A DNA stretch of 28,600 nt, taken from assembly GCA_964417925.1 (NCBI GenBank), contig CAYQJV010000019.1, positions 1-28,600 of the forward strand. The letters run 5' to 3'. The notes under the pieces were generated by a model that saw nothing but the letters and a program-made list of their open reading frames with translations, searched no databases and was not told where the DNA came from. Shown in pieces: positions 1 to 7,389 of this stretch (position 1 is the stretch's first letter; each line of letters begins with the position of its first letter). Both the position numbers and the translations under genes were made by a program. This stretch comes from CAYQJV01 sp964417925. GTDB lineage: Bacteria > Hydrothermota > Tepidihabitantia > B3-TA06 > CAYQJV01.

Positions 1-438
1 TGTAGCATACTTTCCCTCTGGAGTTGTAGGAGAATACTGTCCTCCTGTCATTCCATAGTTGTAGTTATTTACTATTATTACTGCCATATCTATGTTTCTT
101 CTTGCAGCGTGTATAAAATGGTTCCCTCCTATTGCAAGAATATCTCCATCACCTCCGATTACCATTACCTCCATTTCAGGTCTTGCAAGTTTTATCCCAA
201 TAGCTGCAGGTATTGCCCTTCCATGTAACACATGGAATGTATCTGTATCAATGTAACCCGGCATTCTTGATGTGCATCCTATTCCTGATACAAGACAGAA
301 CTTTTCTTTTGGAATACCGAGAGAATGTATTACTCTGATTATACTCCCCAAGATGATTCCTATTCCACATCCAGGACACCATACATGGGGAAATCTGTCA
401 TCAAGTCTTAGATATCTGTGGATTAATGGCTCCATCAT
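1..438 (-). CDS. korB: 2-oxoacid:ferredoxin oxidoreductase subunit beta (KorB), 3' part outside window
   Basis: This is the N-terminal ~146 residues of the thiamine-diphosphate subunit of a 2-oxoacid:ferredoxin oxidoreductase, probably acting on 2-oxoglutarate because sucC and sucD lie upstream in the same run. The family decarboxylates the 2-oxoacid, forms the CoA thioester and reduces ferredoxin in the cytoplasm. My translation of the minus strand shows an early CPGCG motif and the ThDP/Mg motif GGDGD followed by ILAIGGNHFIHAARRN, then NNYNYGMTGGQYSPTTP, all typical of KorB. Two ATGs in tandem (438 and 435) can start it, and both overlap the korA stop codon, which implies translational coupling. 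The reading frame stays open to base 1, so the C-terminus and any korC are not visible. Confidence 0.93.
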   Translation of the reverse strand, partial: MMEPLIHRYLRLDDRFPHVWCPGCGIGIILGSIIRVIHSLGIPKEKFCLVSGIGCTSRMPGYIDTDTFHVLHGRAIPAAIGIKLARPEMEVMVIGGDGDILAIGGNHFIHAARRNIDMAVIIVNNYNYGMTGGQYSPTTPEGKYAT

Positions 439-1541
439 AACATATCCGCTATTTCTTGGGGGGTTATAAACTCCCCATCATTTCTTGTGATCTTTATGAT
501 TTTTTTGTCCCTATCCACAGTTTTTTTAACCTCTTCTATAAGTTGGCCTTCATTTATCTCTACCACCGCTATTTCTTTTTTGTTTTTTAACAGTCTTGCG
601 AGGGTAAGTTCTGGGAAAGGCCATACAGTTTTTAATCTTATTACCTGCACTTCTTTTCCCTCTTTTTGTTTTAAAAGCCTTGCTTCAAGACATGCTCTTG
701 CAGCAGATCCAAAACTCACCACTGCAATATCTCCTTCTCCTGTTATCTCAATGTCTTCAAGATATGCTTTGTTATCCTCTATCTTTCTTTTTAACCTTTC
801 ATTTTTCCATCTTACCCAGAAAGGATCATCGGTTGTAGGAAACCCATCTTTTCTGTGATGCAAACCTGTAAAGTGAATTTTAAATCCATCTCCTATGCTT
901 GCGTAGGGAGCATTGTATGAGTTATCGTCGTCATAGTGCAGATACTCATCAGGAGATTTCTTAGGTTTTTGTCGTGAATATACTTCAACTCTTTCTGGGA
1001 GCTTTACTATTTCCCGCATATGACCTATGAATTCATCCAATAATACAATTGCAGGAATTCTAAGTCTCTCTGCAACTTCAACTGCTTTGATTGTGAGTTC
1101 AAAGGCTTCGTATACTGTGGACGGGGCAGTAACAAATATTGGATGGTCTCCATGAGTTCCCCATCTTGCCTGCATAAAATCTCCTTGGGCTCCTTTTGTA
1201 GGAAGTCCGGTTGCAGGACCTGCTCTCATTACATTCACCACCACAATGGGTATTTCTGCCATTGCAGCATACCCTATTCCTTCCTGCATTAAAGAAAATC
1301 CAGGTCCAGAGGTTGCGGTCATGGATTTTAAACCAGCAGCGGATGCACCTGTTATTGCAACTATGCTTGCTATTTCATCCTCAAACTGAATAAATATTCC
1401 ACCTCTTTTAGGAAGTTCTTTTGCCATATATTCTGCTATTTCTGTTGAAGGAGTTATGGGATATCCTCCAAAAAACTTAACTCCTGCTCTTAAAGCTCCT
1501 TCAGCACATGCTTCATTTCCAGATAAAAGTTCTCTTTTCAT
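435..1541 (-). CDS. korA: 2-oxoacid:ferredoxin oxidoreductase subunit alpha (KorA)
   Basis: At 368 aa this is the alpha subunit that carries the pyrimidine-binding and transketolase C-terminal-like domains and works with KorB. Visible signatures are GNEACAEGALRAG near residue 8, GYPITPSTEI near 26, TSGPGFSLM at 78-86 and GLPTKGAQGDFMQARWGTHGD further on, all characteristic of KorA/VorB-type subunits. Residues from about 270 on form the C-terminal domain. The start at 1541 overlaps the korD stop by four bases and the stop overlaps the korB start. The substrate call (2-oxoglutarate rather than another 2-oxoacid) rests on the sucCD neighbourhood, not on residues I can read. Known role: a reversible link between 2-oxoglutarate and succinyl-CoA in anaerobes. 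Confidence 0.93.
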   Translation of the reverse strand: MKRELLSGNEACAEGALRAGVKFFGGYPITPSTEIAEYMAKELPKRGGIFIQFEDEIASIVAITGASAAGLKSMTATSGPGFSLMQEGIGYAAMAEIPIVVVNVMRAGPATGLPTKGAQGDFMQARWGTHGDHPIFVTAPSTVYEAFELTIKAVEVAERLRIPAIVLLDEFIGHMREIVKLPERVEVYSRQKPKKSPDEYLHYDDDNSYNAPYASIGDGFKIHFTGLHHRKDGFPTTDDPFWVRWKNERLKRKIEDNKAYLEDIEITGEGDIAVVSFGSAARACLEARLLKQKEGKEVQVIRLKTVWPFPELTLARLLKNKKEIAVVEINEGQLIEEVKKTVDRDKKIIKITRNDGEFITPQEIADML

Positions 1542-1774
1542 TTTTTCTCTATAAATATTGCAAAATCAGGACAATGCCATTCACACATGAAACATGCAAT
1601 ACAGTTTTTATCATCCACCACTTCCACCTTTAAATCTTTACCTATTGCAAGAATCTTTTTAGGGCATAGTGCAACACATATTTTGCATCCTTTACACAGC
1701 TCTTTGTAGATATAGATATTTGCCTTTGGTTCTTCAACAATAACTGGATTTAGTTTTTTCTTTATTATCTTCAC
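1538..1774 (-). CDS. korD: 2-oxoacid:ferredoxin oxidoreductase subunit delta, 2x[4Fe-4S] ferredoxin (KorD)
   Basis: This 78-aa ferredoxin-like subunit has two complete four-cysteine motifs: Cys27, 30, 33 and 37 (CKGCKICVALCP) and Cys58, 61, 64 and 68 (CIACFMCEWHCP). They bind two [4Fe-4S] clusters that pass electrons from the ThDP site to free ferredoxin. It starts inside the last codons of sucD (4-bp overlap) and its stop overlaps the korA start, so it sits in the middle of a tightly coupled sucD-korD-korA-korB series. A stand-alone ferredoxin is possible, but its position directly before korA makes the delta subunit much more likely. Confidence 0.93.
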   Translation of the reverse strand: MKIIKKKLNPVIVEEPKANIYIYKELCKGCKICVALCPKKILAIGKDLKVEVVDDKNCIACFMCEWHCPDFAIFIEKK

Positions 1775-2637
1775 AGGAGTTTTTTCAAAATTTCTGCAAC
1801 TTGGGAAGGTTCCTCCGCAACTTCTATTCCATTTTCCTTAAATGCCTTTATTTTTTCCTCTGCTGTGCCTTCAGAACCTGAAATTATTGCTCCTGCATGC
1901 CCCATTCTTTTTCCTGGTGGTGCTGTTTTTCCTGCTATAAATCCAACAACGGGTTTTTTAAAATTTTCTTTAATCCACTTTGCAGCAATTTCTTCATCTG
2001 AACCGCCTATTTCTCCAATTATTACAACTGCTTCGGTATCGGGGTCCTTACTGAAAAGGAAGAGAATATCCAAAAAGTTTGATCCTACCACAGGATCTCC
2101 CCCTATCCCAACACAGGTTGATTGTCCCATTCCATTTTTGGAAATATGGCTCACTATTTCATAGGTAAGGGTTCCTGACCTTGAAACGACGCCAATATTC
2201 CCTTGTTTAAATATATGGGCAGGAAGTATACCTACTTTTGCCTTACCAGGAGATATAACTCCAGGACAGTTTGGACCTATAAGTGTTACATTTTTATCTT
2301 TTACATAGTCTCTTACCTTTATCATATCAAGCACAGGAATTCCCTCTGTTATAATTACTACAAGTTCAACTCCTGCATCCACAGCTTCAATAATTGCATC
2401 ATAGGCAAACTTTGCAGGTACAAATATTATTGAAGTATTCGCTCCTGTCTTCCTTACCGCTTCTTCCATTGAATTAAATACAGGAAATCCTTCAATTGTA
2501 GTGCCTCCTTTTCCAGGGGTTACCCCTCCAAGTACCTTTGTTCCATACTCTGCCATTTTTTTTGCATGAAAACTTCCATCTCTTCCTGTAATTCCTTGAA
2601 CAAGGACTCTTGTATTCTCATCAACAAGAATCCCCAT
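1771..2637 (-). CDS. sucD: Succinyl-CoA synthetase (succinate-CoA ligase) subunit alpha
   Basis: The 288-aa alpha subunit of succinyl-CoA ligase couples succinyl-CoA hydrolysis to NTP synthesis, or the reverse. The start MGILVDENTRVLVQGITGRDG is the family's usual N-terminus, followed by the CoA-binding Rossmann region, GPNCPGVISPGKAKVGI near 121-137, and the phospho-histidine loop KRMGHAGAI with His247. Length is normal. The ribosome-binding site AAAAGGAGG ends only three bases before the ATG, unusually close, but the protein N-terminus makes the start secure. Its stop overlaps korD by four bases. It is separated from sucC by 162 bp containing a possible hairpin. Confidence 0.96.
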   Translation of the reverse strand: MGILVDENTRVLVQGITGRDGSFHAKKMAEYGTKVLGGVTPGKGGTTIEGFPVFNSMEEAVRKTGANTSIIFVPAKFAYDAIIEAVDAGVELVVIITEGIPVLDMIKVRDYVKDKNVTLIGPNCPGVISPGKAKVGILPAHIFKQGNIGVVSRSGTLTYEIVSHISKNGMGQSTCVGIGGDPVVGSNFLDILFLFSKDPDTEAVVIIGEIGGSDEEIAAKWIKENFKKPVVGFIAGKTAPPGKRMGHAGAIISGSEGTAEEKIKAFKENGIEVAEEPSQVAEILKKLL

Positions 2638-2799
2638 AATCCTCCTTTTTTTGGATATTCTTTTGTTGGTGTGTCGTTTTACTAATAATTTCTGTAAAAG
2701 ACATTTCTATGGTTAAGCTGTAGAAAACTTCTAAAACTTTTTGTTTGTTGTTTAGTTAAAAGTGAAAAATCCGGTTTTAAACCGGGGCTGTTCCATTTC
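2638..2799 (-). other. sucC-sucD intergenic spacer
   Basis: This 162-bp spacer is odd because sucC and sucD normally abut and nearly every other gene pair in the window overlaps. On the minus strand it begins just past sucC with the small hairpin described separately. It then has an A/T-rich stretch without a recognisable -35/-10 pair and ends with the sucD Shine-Dalgarno sequence. A 27-codon ATG frame overlapping the sucD start has no ribosome-binding site, and I do not call it a gene. Confidence 0.6.
2762..2785 (-). terminator. Weak hairpin plus T-run after sucC, possible attenuator
   Basis: Reading the minus strand just after the sucC stop, CCGGTTTAAAACCGG (2771-2785) can fold into a 5-6 bp stem and is followed by ATTTTTCACTTTT. 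The stem is short and only partly GC, so termination should be incomplete. It could set a sucC to sucD-kor expression ratio by read-through. It may also be fortuitous. Confidence 0.4.
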
Positions 2800-3936
2800 T
2801 CACTTATTTCCATTTCCTGCTAACTCTATTGCCTTTTTTGCTCCTTCTGCCATTGTTTCAGCAAAAAACAGTTCTGTATTTTTTAGCATTTCTTTTGCCA
2901 TTTCTTCATTTGTCCCGGTAAGTCTTACAACAACAGGATGGGAAAGTTTTAATTCATTTTTTGCTTCAAGTAGTCCTTTTGCAATATCATCGCATCGTGT
3001 AATTCCACCAAAAATATTTACAAATATTACCTTTACATTTGGATCTCTGGTAACGAGTTCCATTGCATTTTTCATCTTTTCAGGGGATGAACTTCCTCCA
3101 ACATCAAGAAAGTTCGCAGGTTCTCCACCATAATACTTTATCACATCCATTGTTGCCATTGCAAGGCCTGCTCCATTTACTATACATCCCACATTTCCTG
3201 ATAGTTTGATATAGGAAAGTCCCTTTTCTTTAGCTTCATGCTCTATTTTTTCATTCTCCTTTAAAATACGGTAATGTTCAAATTCAGGATGCTTTATAAG
3301 CCCATTGTCATCAAGAATTATCTTTGCGTCAAGAGCAACAATACTGCCATTCTTTCTTCTCACCAAAGGATTTATTTCAACAAGTTGGCAGTCATTTTCT
3401 ACAAAAATTTGATACATCTGTTGAATCACAGGAACGAAAGATTTGTAGTTCTGGGGATCGAGAAATTCTGCGAGTTTTCTCAGTTGATAGGGGAGGATAC
3501 CAAGAAGACTGTTAATGTACACTTTAAGTATTTTTTCAGGAGTTTTTTCGGCTACCTCTTCAATGTCTACTCCACCTTCTGGGGATGCCATAAATACAAT
3601 GCTTCTTTTAGCTCTGTCTATTGTTACTCCCAAATAGTATTCTTTTTCGATATCTACTGCTTCAGAAACAAGGATTTTCTCAACTTTTTCTCCTTTTATC
3701 TCCATTGATAGAATCTCGGCTCCCTTTTTTTCTGCATCTTCTTTTGTATCCGCTTTTTTAATACCACCCGCCTTTCCTCTTCCTCCAACACCTACCTGTG
3801 CCTTTATTACACAGGGGACACCAATATCTTCAATTGCATTTTTTATATCCTCTCTTTTTGTTACAAGAACTTCCTTTGGTACAGGAATATTATATTTTTT
3901 AAAAAATTCCTTTGCCTGATACTCCAAAAGTTTCAT
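2800..3936 (-). CDS. sucC: Succinyl-CoA synthetase subunit beta
   Basis: The 378-aa beta subunit has an N-terminal ATP-grasp domain and a C-terminal ligase-CoA domain. Recognisable stretches are MKLLEYQAKEFFKKYNIPVP at the start, KAQVGVGGRGKAGGIKKA near 46-61 (nucleotide loop), VEINPLVRR near 186-194 (metal site) and ANFLDVGGSSSPEK near 274-287. It pairs with SucD. It is the first gene of the sucC-sucD-korD-korA-korB run. A consensus promoter ends five bases before the ATG, so the transcript is probably leaderless. The AAGGAG seen 11 bases upstream lies inside the promoter spacer and would not be in the mRNA. Confidence 0.96.
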   Translation of the reverse strand: MKLLEYQAKEFFKKYNIPVPKEVLVTKREDIKNAIEDIGVPCVIKAQVGVGGRGKAGGIKKADTKEDAEKKGAEILSMEIKGEKVEKILVSEAVDIEKEYYLGVTIDRAKRSIVFMASPEGGVDIEEVAEKTPEKILKVYINSLLGILPYQLRKLAEFLDPQNYKSFVPVIQQMYQIFVENDCQLVEINPLVRRKNGSIVALDAKIILDDNGLIKHPEFEHYRILKENEKIEHEAKEKGLSYIKLSGNVGCIVNGAGLAMATMDVIKYYGGEPANFLDVGGSSSPEKMKNAMELVTRDPNVKVIFVNIFGGITRCDDIAKGLLEAKNELKLSHPVVVRLTGTNEEMAKEMLKNTELFFAETMAEGAKKAIELAGNGNK

Positions 3937-3941
3937 TGGAA

Positions 3942-3969
3942 ATTATACTCCTTCTTTTTTAAAAGTCAA
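3942..3969 (-). promoter_or_regulatory. sucC-sucD-kor promoter, leaderless type
   Basis: On the minus strand TTGACT (3969-3964), a 16-nt spacer and a perfect TATAAT (3947-3942) are followed by only five bases before the sucC ATG at 3936. Normal sigma-70 start-site spacing would place +1 at or next to the A of the ATG. It lies immediately downstream of the terminator of the preceding gene. Confidence 0.82.
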
Positions 3970-3975
3970 ACAATT

Positions 3976-4005
3976 GAAAAAGGGAGAGGGGTTTACCCTC
4001 TCCCC
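3976..4005 (-). terminator. Rho-independent terminator of the small Spy-like gene
   Basis: On the minus strand a 9-bp perfect GC-rich stem (arms 3996-4004 and 3982-3990, loop of five bases) is followed by a run of five T. It begins just after the stop codon of the gene at 4011-4418 and insulates it from the sucC promoter. Confidence 0.9.
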
Positions 4006-4010
4006 TTAGT

Positions 4011-4418
4011 TTAATGGATTTTTCTCCCTTGGATTTTTATCCTTCGTTTTCCAAAATGGTGCATAAATATCTTTTGTTTTTCTGCAGGCAGTATCTTCTT
4101 GATTTCAAGAATTTCTTTTATCTGTTCCATTCTAATTTGGGTACGCAGATTTCCTATTTCTTTTACCAGTGAATATACCTCTTTTTCATTAGGCTGTTCT
4201 TCATCCAATAATTTTTTCAGCTCTAGCTCCTTAAGTTCTATTTTACTTTTGAGTTCTATTATTTTTTTCCGGGTATTGTATCTTATCTCTTTTATTTTTG
4301 CTATTTCATCTTCTGTGAGTCTCTGGTGTAGAGGAGGTGAAGATATTGGTTTGTGTTCTTTTACTTCAGTTGTTGTTACTAAAAAACCCGCAAGGAGTAG
4401 AGATATGATTCCTTTCAT
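4011..4418 (-). CDS. Small exported helical protein, Spy/CpxP/heavy-metal-resistance-like
   Basis: This 135-aa protein has a short hydrophobic N-terminus (MKGIISLLLAGFLVTTTEV) that can act as an export signal. The rest is almost entirely charged helix with the pattern of periplasmic Spy/CpxP/ZraP-type proteins: paired helices rich in K, E, L and I (residues ~38-70 and 75-110), then ILPAEKQKIFMHHF near 109-122, resembling the LTPEQ-type turn of that family. Members are periplasmic chaperones or metal-stress sensors. Its His/Lys-rich tail could bind metal, but I see no defined site. The ribosome-binding site AAAAGGAGGTTGAA precedes the ATG. A weak -10 (TATACT, 4458-4453) with a poor -35 lies upstream, back to back with the promoter at 4471. 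It is monocistronic, with its own terminator. Family assignment is tentative. Confidence 0.65.
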   Translation of the reverse strand: MKGIISLLLAGFLVTTTEVKEHKPISSPPLHQRLTEDEIAKIKEIRYNTRKKIIELKSKIELKELELKKLLDEEQPNEKEVYSLVKEIGNLRTQIRMEQIKEILEIKKILPAEKQKIFMHHFGKRRIKIQGRKIH

Positions 4419-4470
4419 TTCAACCTCCTTTTAAATTTTAGACAGAAAGGGTAGTATAAGGTTTAATAAC

Positions 4471-4498
4471 TTGACTATAAGAAAAGAGATGTTATAAT
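4471..4498 (+). promoter_or_regulatory. Promoter of the SBP-TonB / ybbR / tsaD operon, leaderless type
   Basis: TTGACT (4471-4476), a 16-nt spacer and TATAAT (4493-4498), then six bases to the ATG at 4505. There is no Shine-Dalgarno sequence between -10 and ATG. The expected transcription start coincides with the start codon. Confidence 0.87.
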
Positions 4499-4504
4499 TT
4501 TCCT

Positions 4505-6487
4505 ATGAAAAAAGTCTTGGTTTTTCTGCTTGTTCTTTTTCTGATTTATTGTAAATCTAAAAAAGAGCATGTAAAAATACCTTACACAGGGGGTAATGTT
4601 ATTATTGGTGTAATGGATGAACCCGAGAGATTAAATCCTCTCTATCCATTGGAATTTAGGATAGAAGGATTGGAGGAATTACTTTTTTCTTCTCTTTTTA
4701 AGATAGGAAATGATGGGAGGTTAGTACCTCAACTTGCTGAAAAATGGTATTATAGTGAAGACCTTAAGAAGGTTAGGTTCTTTATTAGAAAAGATGCAAA
4801 ATGGTGGGATGGGGAGCCTGTAACCTCAGATGATATTTTGTATACATACAGACTCGCAATGGATCCTTCTATTCATTCTTCATGGAGATATAGACTTGGA
4901 AATGTTAAAGAAATTAAAAAAATAGATGATAAATGTTTTGAGGTGGTATTTAAAAAAACATATCAAAACATGCTCCTTGATATAAATATTCCTCCTTTAC
5001 CAAAACATATTCTTGAAAATACTTCATTTTCTATTTTTTCTATAAATCCTGTAGGAAATGGTCCATTTAAGATGGTTAAATGGGAAAAAGGCAGGTACAT
5101 GGAACTCGCTCCTAATGAGCAATATTTTATGACAAAGCCAGGAGTAGATAGACTTTTTATTTTCTTTTATTCCGATTTTAAAAAGGCGGTTAAAGATTTG
5201 AAAAAAGGAAGGGTTGACATTCTTTATGACATACCTGCAAGGATTGTGTCAAATGACATAGAGGAAGAGTTTAAAGTTATTTCTTATCCCTCAAACAAAA
5301 TAATTTTTATAGTCATAAACATGTACTCTCCTTATCTTTCTATTGAAGAGGTAAGAAAAGCAGTGGCTTATGGAATAGATAAGGAAAGATTAAAAAAAGA
5401 AATATTTAAAGGTTATGCAGAGGTTTTAAAAGGTTTTATTCCTAAGTATCACTGGGCGTATGATAAGGGTATAGAGGAATACAGTTATTTGCCTCATAAA
5501 TCACGAGCTTTTTTAAAGTATGTGGGTTTTGATACCACAGTTTTGCTAAAGTTTATTACTCTGGATGATTCTATATACGTGTTGATTACCGATTACATAA
5601 AAGAAGATTTAAAAAAAATAGGCATTAAAATTAAACCTATCTATCTTTCTCCATCTTCGTATTATAAGGAATTAAAAAACAGAAATTTTGATATGGCACT
5701 TCTCTCATGGAAGGTGAATTTTGCCCTTGAACCCTTAGAACTATGGTATTCATCCCCTGATACTGGAATATTTAATTTTGCGGGATTTAGAGATGGAAAA
5801 GCAGATTCACTTTTGCTTACTGCTTTTTCATCTTTCAATTGGCAGAGGACAAAACATATATGGAGAGAGTTCCAAAGGATTCTTATAGAAAAATGTCCTG
5901 CAGTATTTCTCTTAAATCCATATCGAGTAATAATAAAAAGAAAGGAACTTCATTCTATAGGAGAGTATATGCTTGCAGATGCCTGGGGATTTTGGTTGGA
6001 GAAGAAGATGAAAAGAAGATACGAGGATGTTACACGGGTAGTCTTTTTCCAATCTACTCCTGAAAGTACTGTGACAGAGGTAGTAAAGGAATCTATCGCG
6101 GTAAAAAAGAAAGTTTCTGCGTCTCCTGTTTTTGATGAAATCCTTGAAAAGGAAAGAGAAAAAAGAGAAGAAAAGGATACTACAAAGAAAATACTTTCCT
6201 TTGTAAGGAAAGAGGTAAAATATACTCCTCCTCAAGTAGTTTACATTGCCAAACCCAAATATCCTGAAATCCTTAGAGAAGTAGGTATAGAAGGAGTAAT
6301 AATTGTAGAGGTGAAAATTGATGAAAAGGGAGATGTAATCTCTGCAAAGGTAGTTGAGAGTTTTGGAAACAAACTGTGTGAAAGCGAGGCACTGGAGGCA
6401 GCAAAAAGATGTAAGTTTAAACCTGCAAAGATGGGAGATAGACCTGTTGTTTCCACGGTTAAGATTCCTTATAGATTTGTTCCCTGA
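4505..6487 (+). CDS. Lipoprotein fusing a family 5 solute-binding domain to a TonB C-terminal domain
   Basis: This 660-aa protein has a lipoprotein signal (lipobox ending FLIYC, Cys16). Residues ~28-500 form an oligopeptide/nickel-type extracellular solute-binding protein (SBP_bac_5): DEPERLNPLYPLE, LVPQLAEKWYYSEDLKKVRFFIR, KWWDGEPVTSDDILYTYRLAMD and GNGPFKMVKWEKGRYMEL are classic. After a charged linker (~525-570, rich in K, E and R), residues ~575-660 match a TonB C-terminal domain: KPKYPEILREVGIEGVIIVEV, DEKGDVISAKVVES, EALEAAKRCKFKPAKMGDRPV and the closing IPYRFVP. The known TonB domain contacts TonB-dependent receptors or the cell wall. Fusing it to a binding protein is unusual. No ABC permease or ATPase lies nearby. 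First gene of a seven-gene overlapping series, and the ybbR start shares a base with its stop. What it binds is unknown. Confidence 0.85.
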   Translation: MKKVLVFLLVLFLIYCKSKKEHVKIPYTGGNVIIGVMDEPERLNPLYPLEFRIEGLEELLFSSLFKIGNDGRLVPQLAEKWYYSEDLKKVRFFIRKDAKWWDGEPVTSDDILYTYRLAMDPSIHSSWRYRLGNVKEIKKIDDKCFEVVFKKTYQNMLLDINIPPLPKHILENTSFSIFSINPVGNGPFKMVKWEKGRYMELAPNEQYFMTKPGVDRLFIFFYSDFKKAVKDLKKGRVDILYDIPARIVSNDIEEEFKVISYPSNKIIFIVINMYSPYLSIEEVRKAVAYGIDKERLKKEIFKGYAEVLKGFIPKYHWAYDKGIEEYSYLPHKSRAFLKYVGFDTTVLLKFITLDDSIYVLITDYIKEDLKKIGIKIKPIYLSPSSYYKELKNRNFDMALLSWKVNFALEPLELWYSSPDTGIFNFAGFRDGKADSLLLTAFSSFNWQRTKHIWREFQRILIEKCPAVFLLNPYRVIIKRKELHSIGEYMLADAWGFWLEKKMKRRYEDVTRVVFFQSTPESTVTEVVKESIAVKKKVSASPVFDEILEKEREKREEKDTTKKILSFVRKEVKYTPPQVVYIAKPKYPEILREVGIEGVIIVEVKIDEKGDVISAKVVESFGNKLCESEALEAAKRCKFKPAKMGDRPVVSTVKIPYRFVP

Positions 6488-7389
6488 TGTTTAAGTGGCT
6501 TATAAGAGACTGGTGGTTGAAATTACTTGCTTTTTTGGGGGCCATAACCATATGGGTATTTTCTGCAATAGAAAGAGAAGAGGTTAAAATAATGAAACTT
6601 CCCATAGTGATAAAAAACATTCCTCCTGGACTTGCAATTGCAGAAAAGGATGCAGATTCTGTTGAGATTGAGCTTAAAGGTAAGGTGAAGCATTTTATAG
6701 GATTTCTTTCTTCTCATCCTAAGATTGTGGTAGACCTTTCTGAGGCTAAAAAAGGGAAAAATACCATTGCTTTAAATCCTACGAGATTTCCTGTTCCATC
6801 TATTCTTCAAATAAGAAGGGCTAAACCTTCAGTTATTAATATCACGCTTGAAAAACTTCATCATCAGAAAGCCGGGGTTTCAGTTCCTATTGAAGGATTT
6901 CCTAAGAAAGGATATACATTTTCAGGTGTGGAGTACAAAAGATGGGTTGATGTTTATGGACCTCGTAAACTTATAAAAGATTTGAATCAACTTTTTACAG
7001 ATCCAGTATCTCTTGAGGGAAAGAGTAAATCCTTTACAGTAGAAATTCCTATCAACATTCCTGACACACTTAAAGGATATGTGAAATTAAATCCAGACTC
7101 TGTAAGGGTTAGAATTATCATAGAACCTGAATCCACAGTTGTTTTTAGAGGTTTGCCTGTAAACATAAAAAGTCCTTATTCCTCTGCCTATCTTTTAACT
7201 AAAAATGCAGATGTGAAGATCACTGGGCCAATAAGTAAGATTAAGAAATTAAGGAAGGATGAGGTGGTGATTACTGTACGGGTGGGAAAGTTAAAAAAAG
7301 GACATTATCGATTGCCTGCTGAAATTACCGTTCCCCCTGGATTACAGGTTGTTTCAGAACCTTCGTTATTTGATGTGGTGGTGAGATGA
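6487..7389 (+). CDS. YbbR-domain protein
   Basis: This 300-aa protein has one N-terminal membrane anchor (WWLKLLAFLGAITIWVFSA, residues ~9-27) followed by about three YbbR repeats of beta-rich sequence. PIVIKNIPPGLAI, VPIEGFPKKGYTFSGVEYK and LPVNIKSPYSSAYLL mark repeat starts, and the last ends in PPGLQVVSEPSLFDVVV. YbbR (CdaR) proteins usually sit next to and regulate the diadenylate cyclase CdaA. Here cdaA is absent from the immediate neighbourhood; the preceding gene is the SBP-TonB fusion. The start shares one base with the upstream stop and the stop overlaps tsaD by four bases. I recognise the family with confidence, but its partner is not visible. Confidence 0.85.
   Translation: MFKWLIRDWWLKLLAFLGAITIWVFSAIEREEVKIMKLPIVIKNIPPGLAIAEKDADSVEIELKGKVKHFIGFLSSHPKIVVDLSEAKKGKNTIALNPTRFPVPSILQIRRAKPSVINITLEKLHHQKAGVSVPIEGFPKKGYTFSGVEYKRWVDVYGPRKLIKDLNQLFTDPVSLEGKSKSFTVEIPINIPDTLKGYVKLNPDSVRVRIIIEPESTVVFRGLPVNIKSPYSSAYLLTKNADVKITGPISKIKKLRKDEVVITVRVGKLKKGHYRLPAEITVPPGLQVVSEPSLFDVVVR

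Noticed and set aside
2631..2714. 27-codon ATG frame between sucC and sucD on the minus strand
   Set aside because: No ribosome-binding site, low-complexity composition, and overlap with the sucD start.
6487..7389. A diadenylate cyclase (cdaA) partner beside the YbbR gene
   Set aside because: Neither neighbour has CdaA motifs; the upstream gene is the SBP-TonB fusion and the downstream gene is tsaD.
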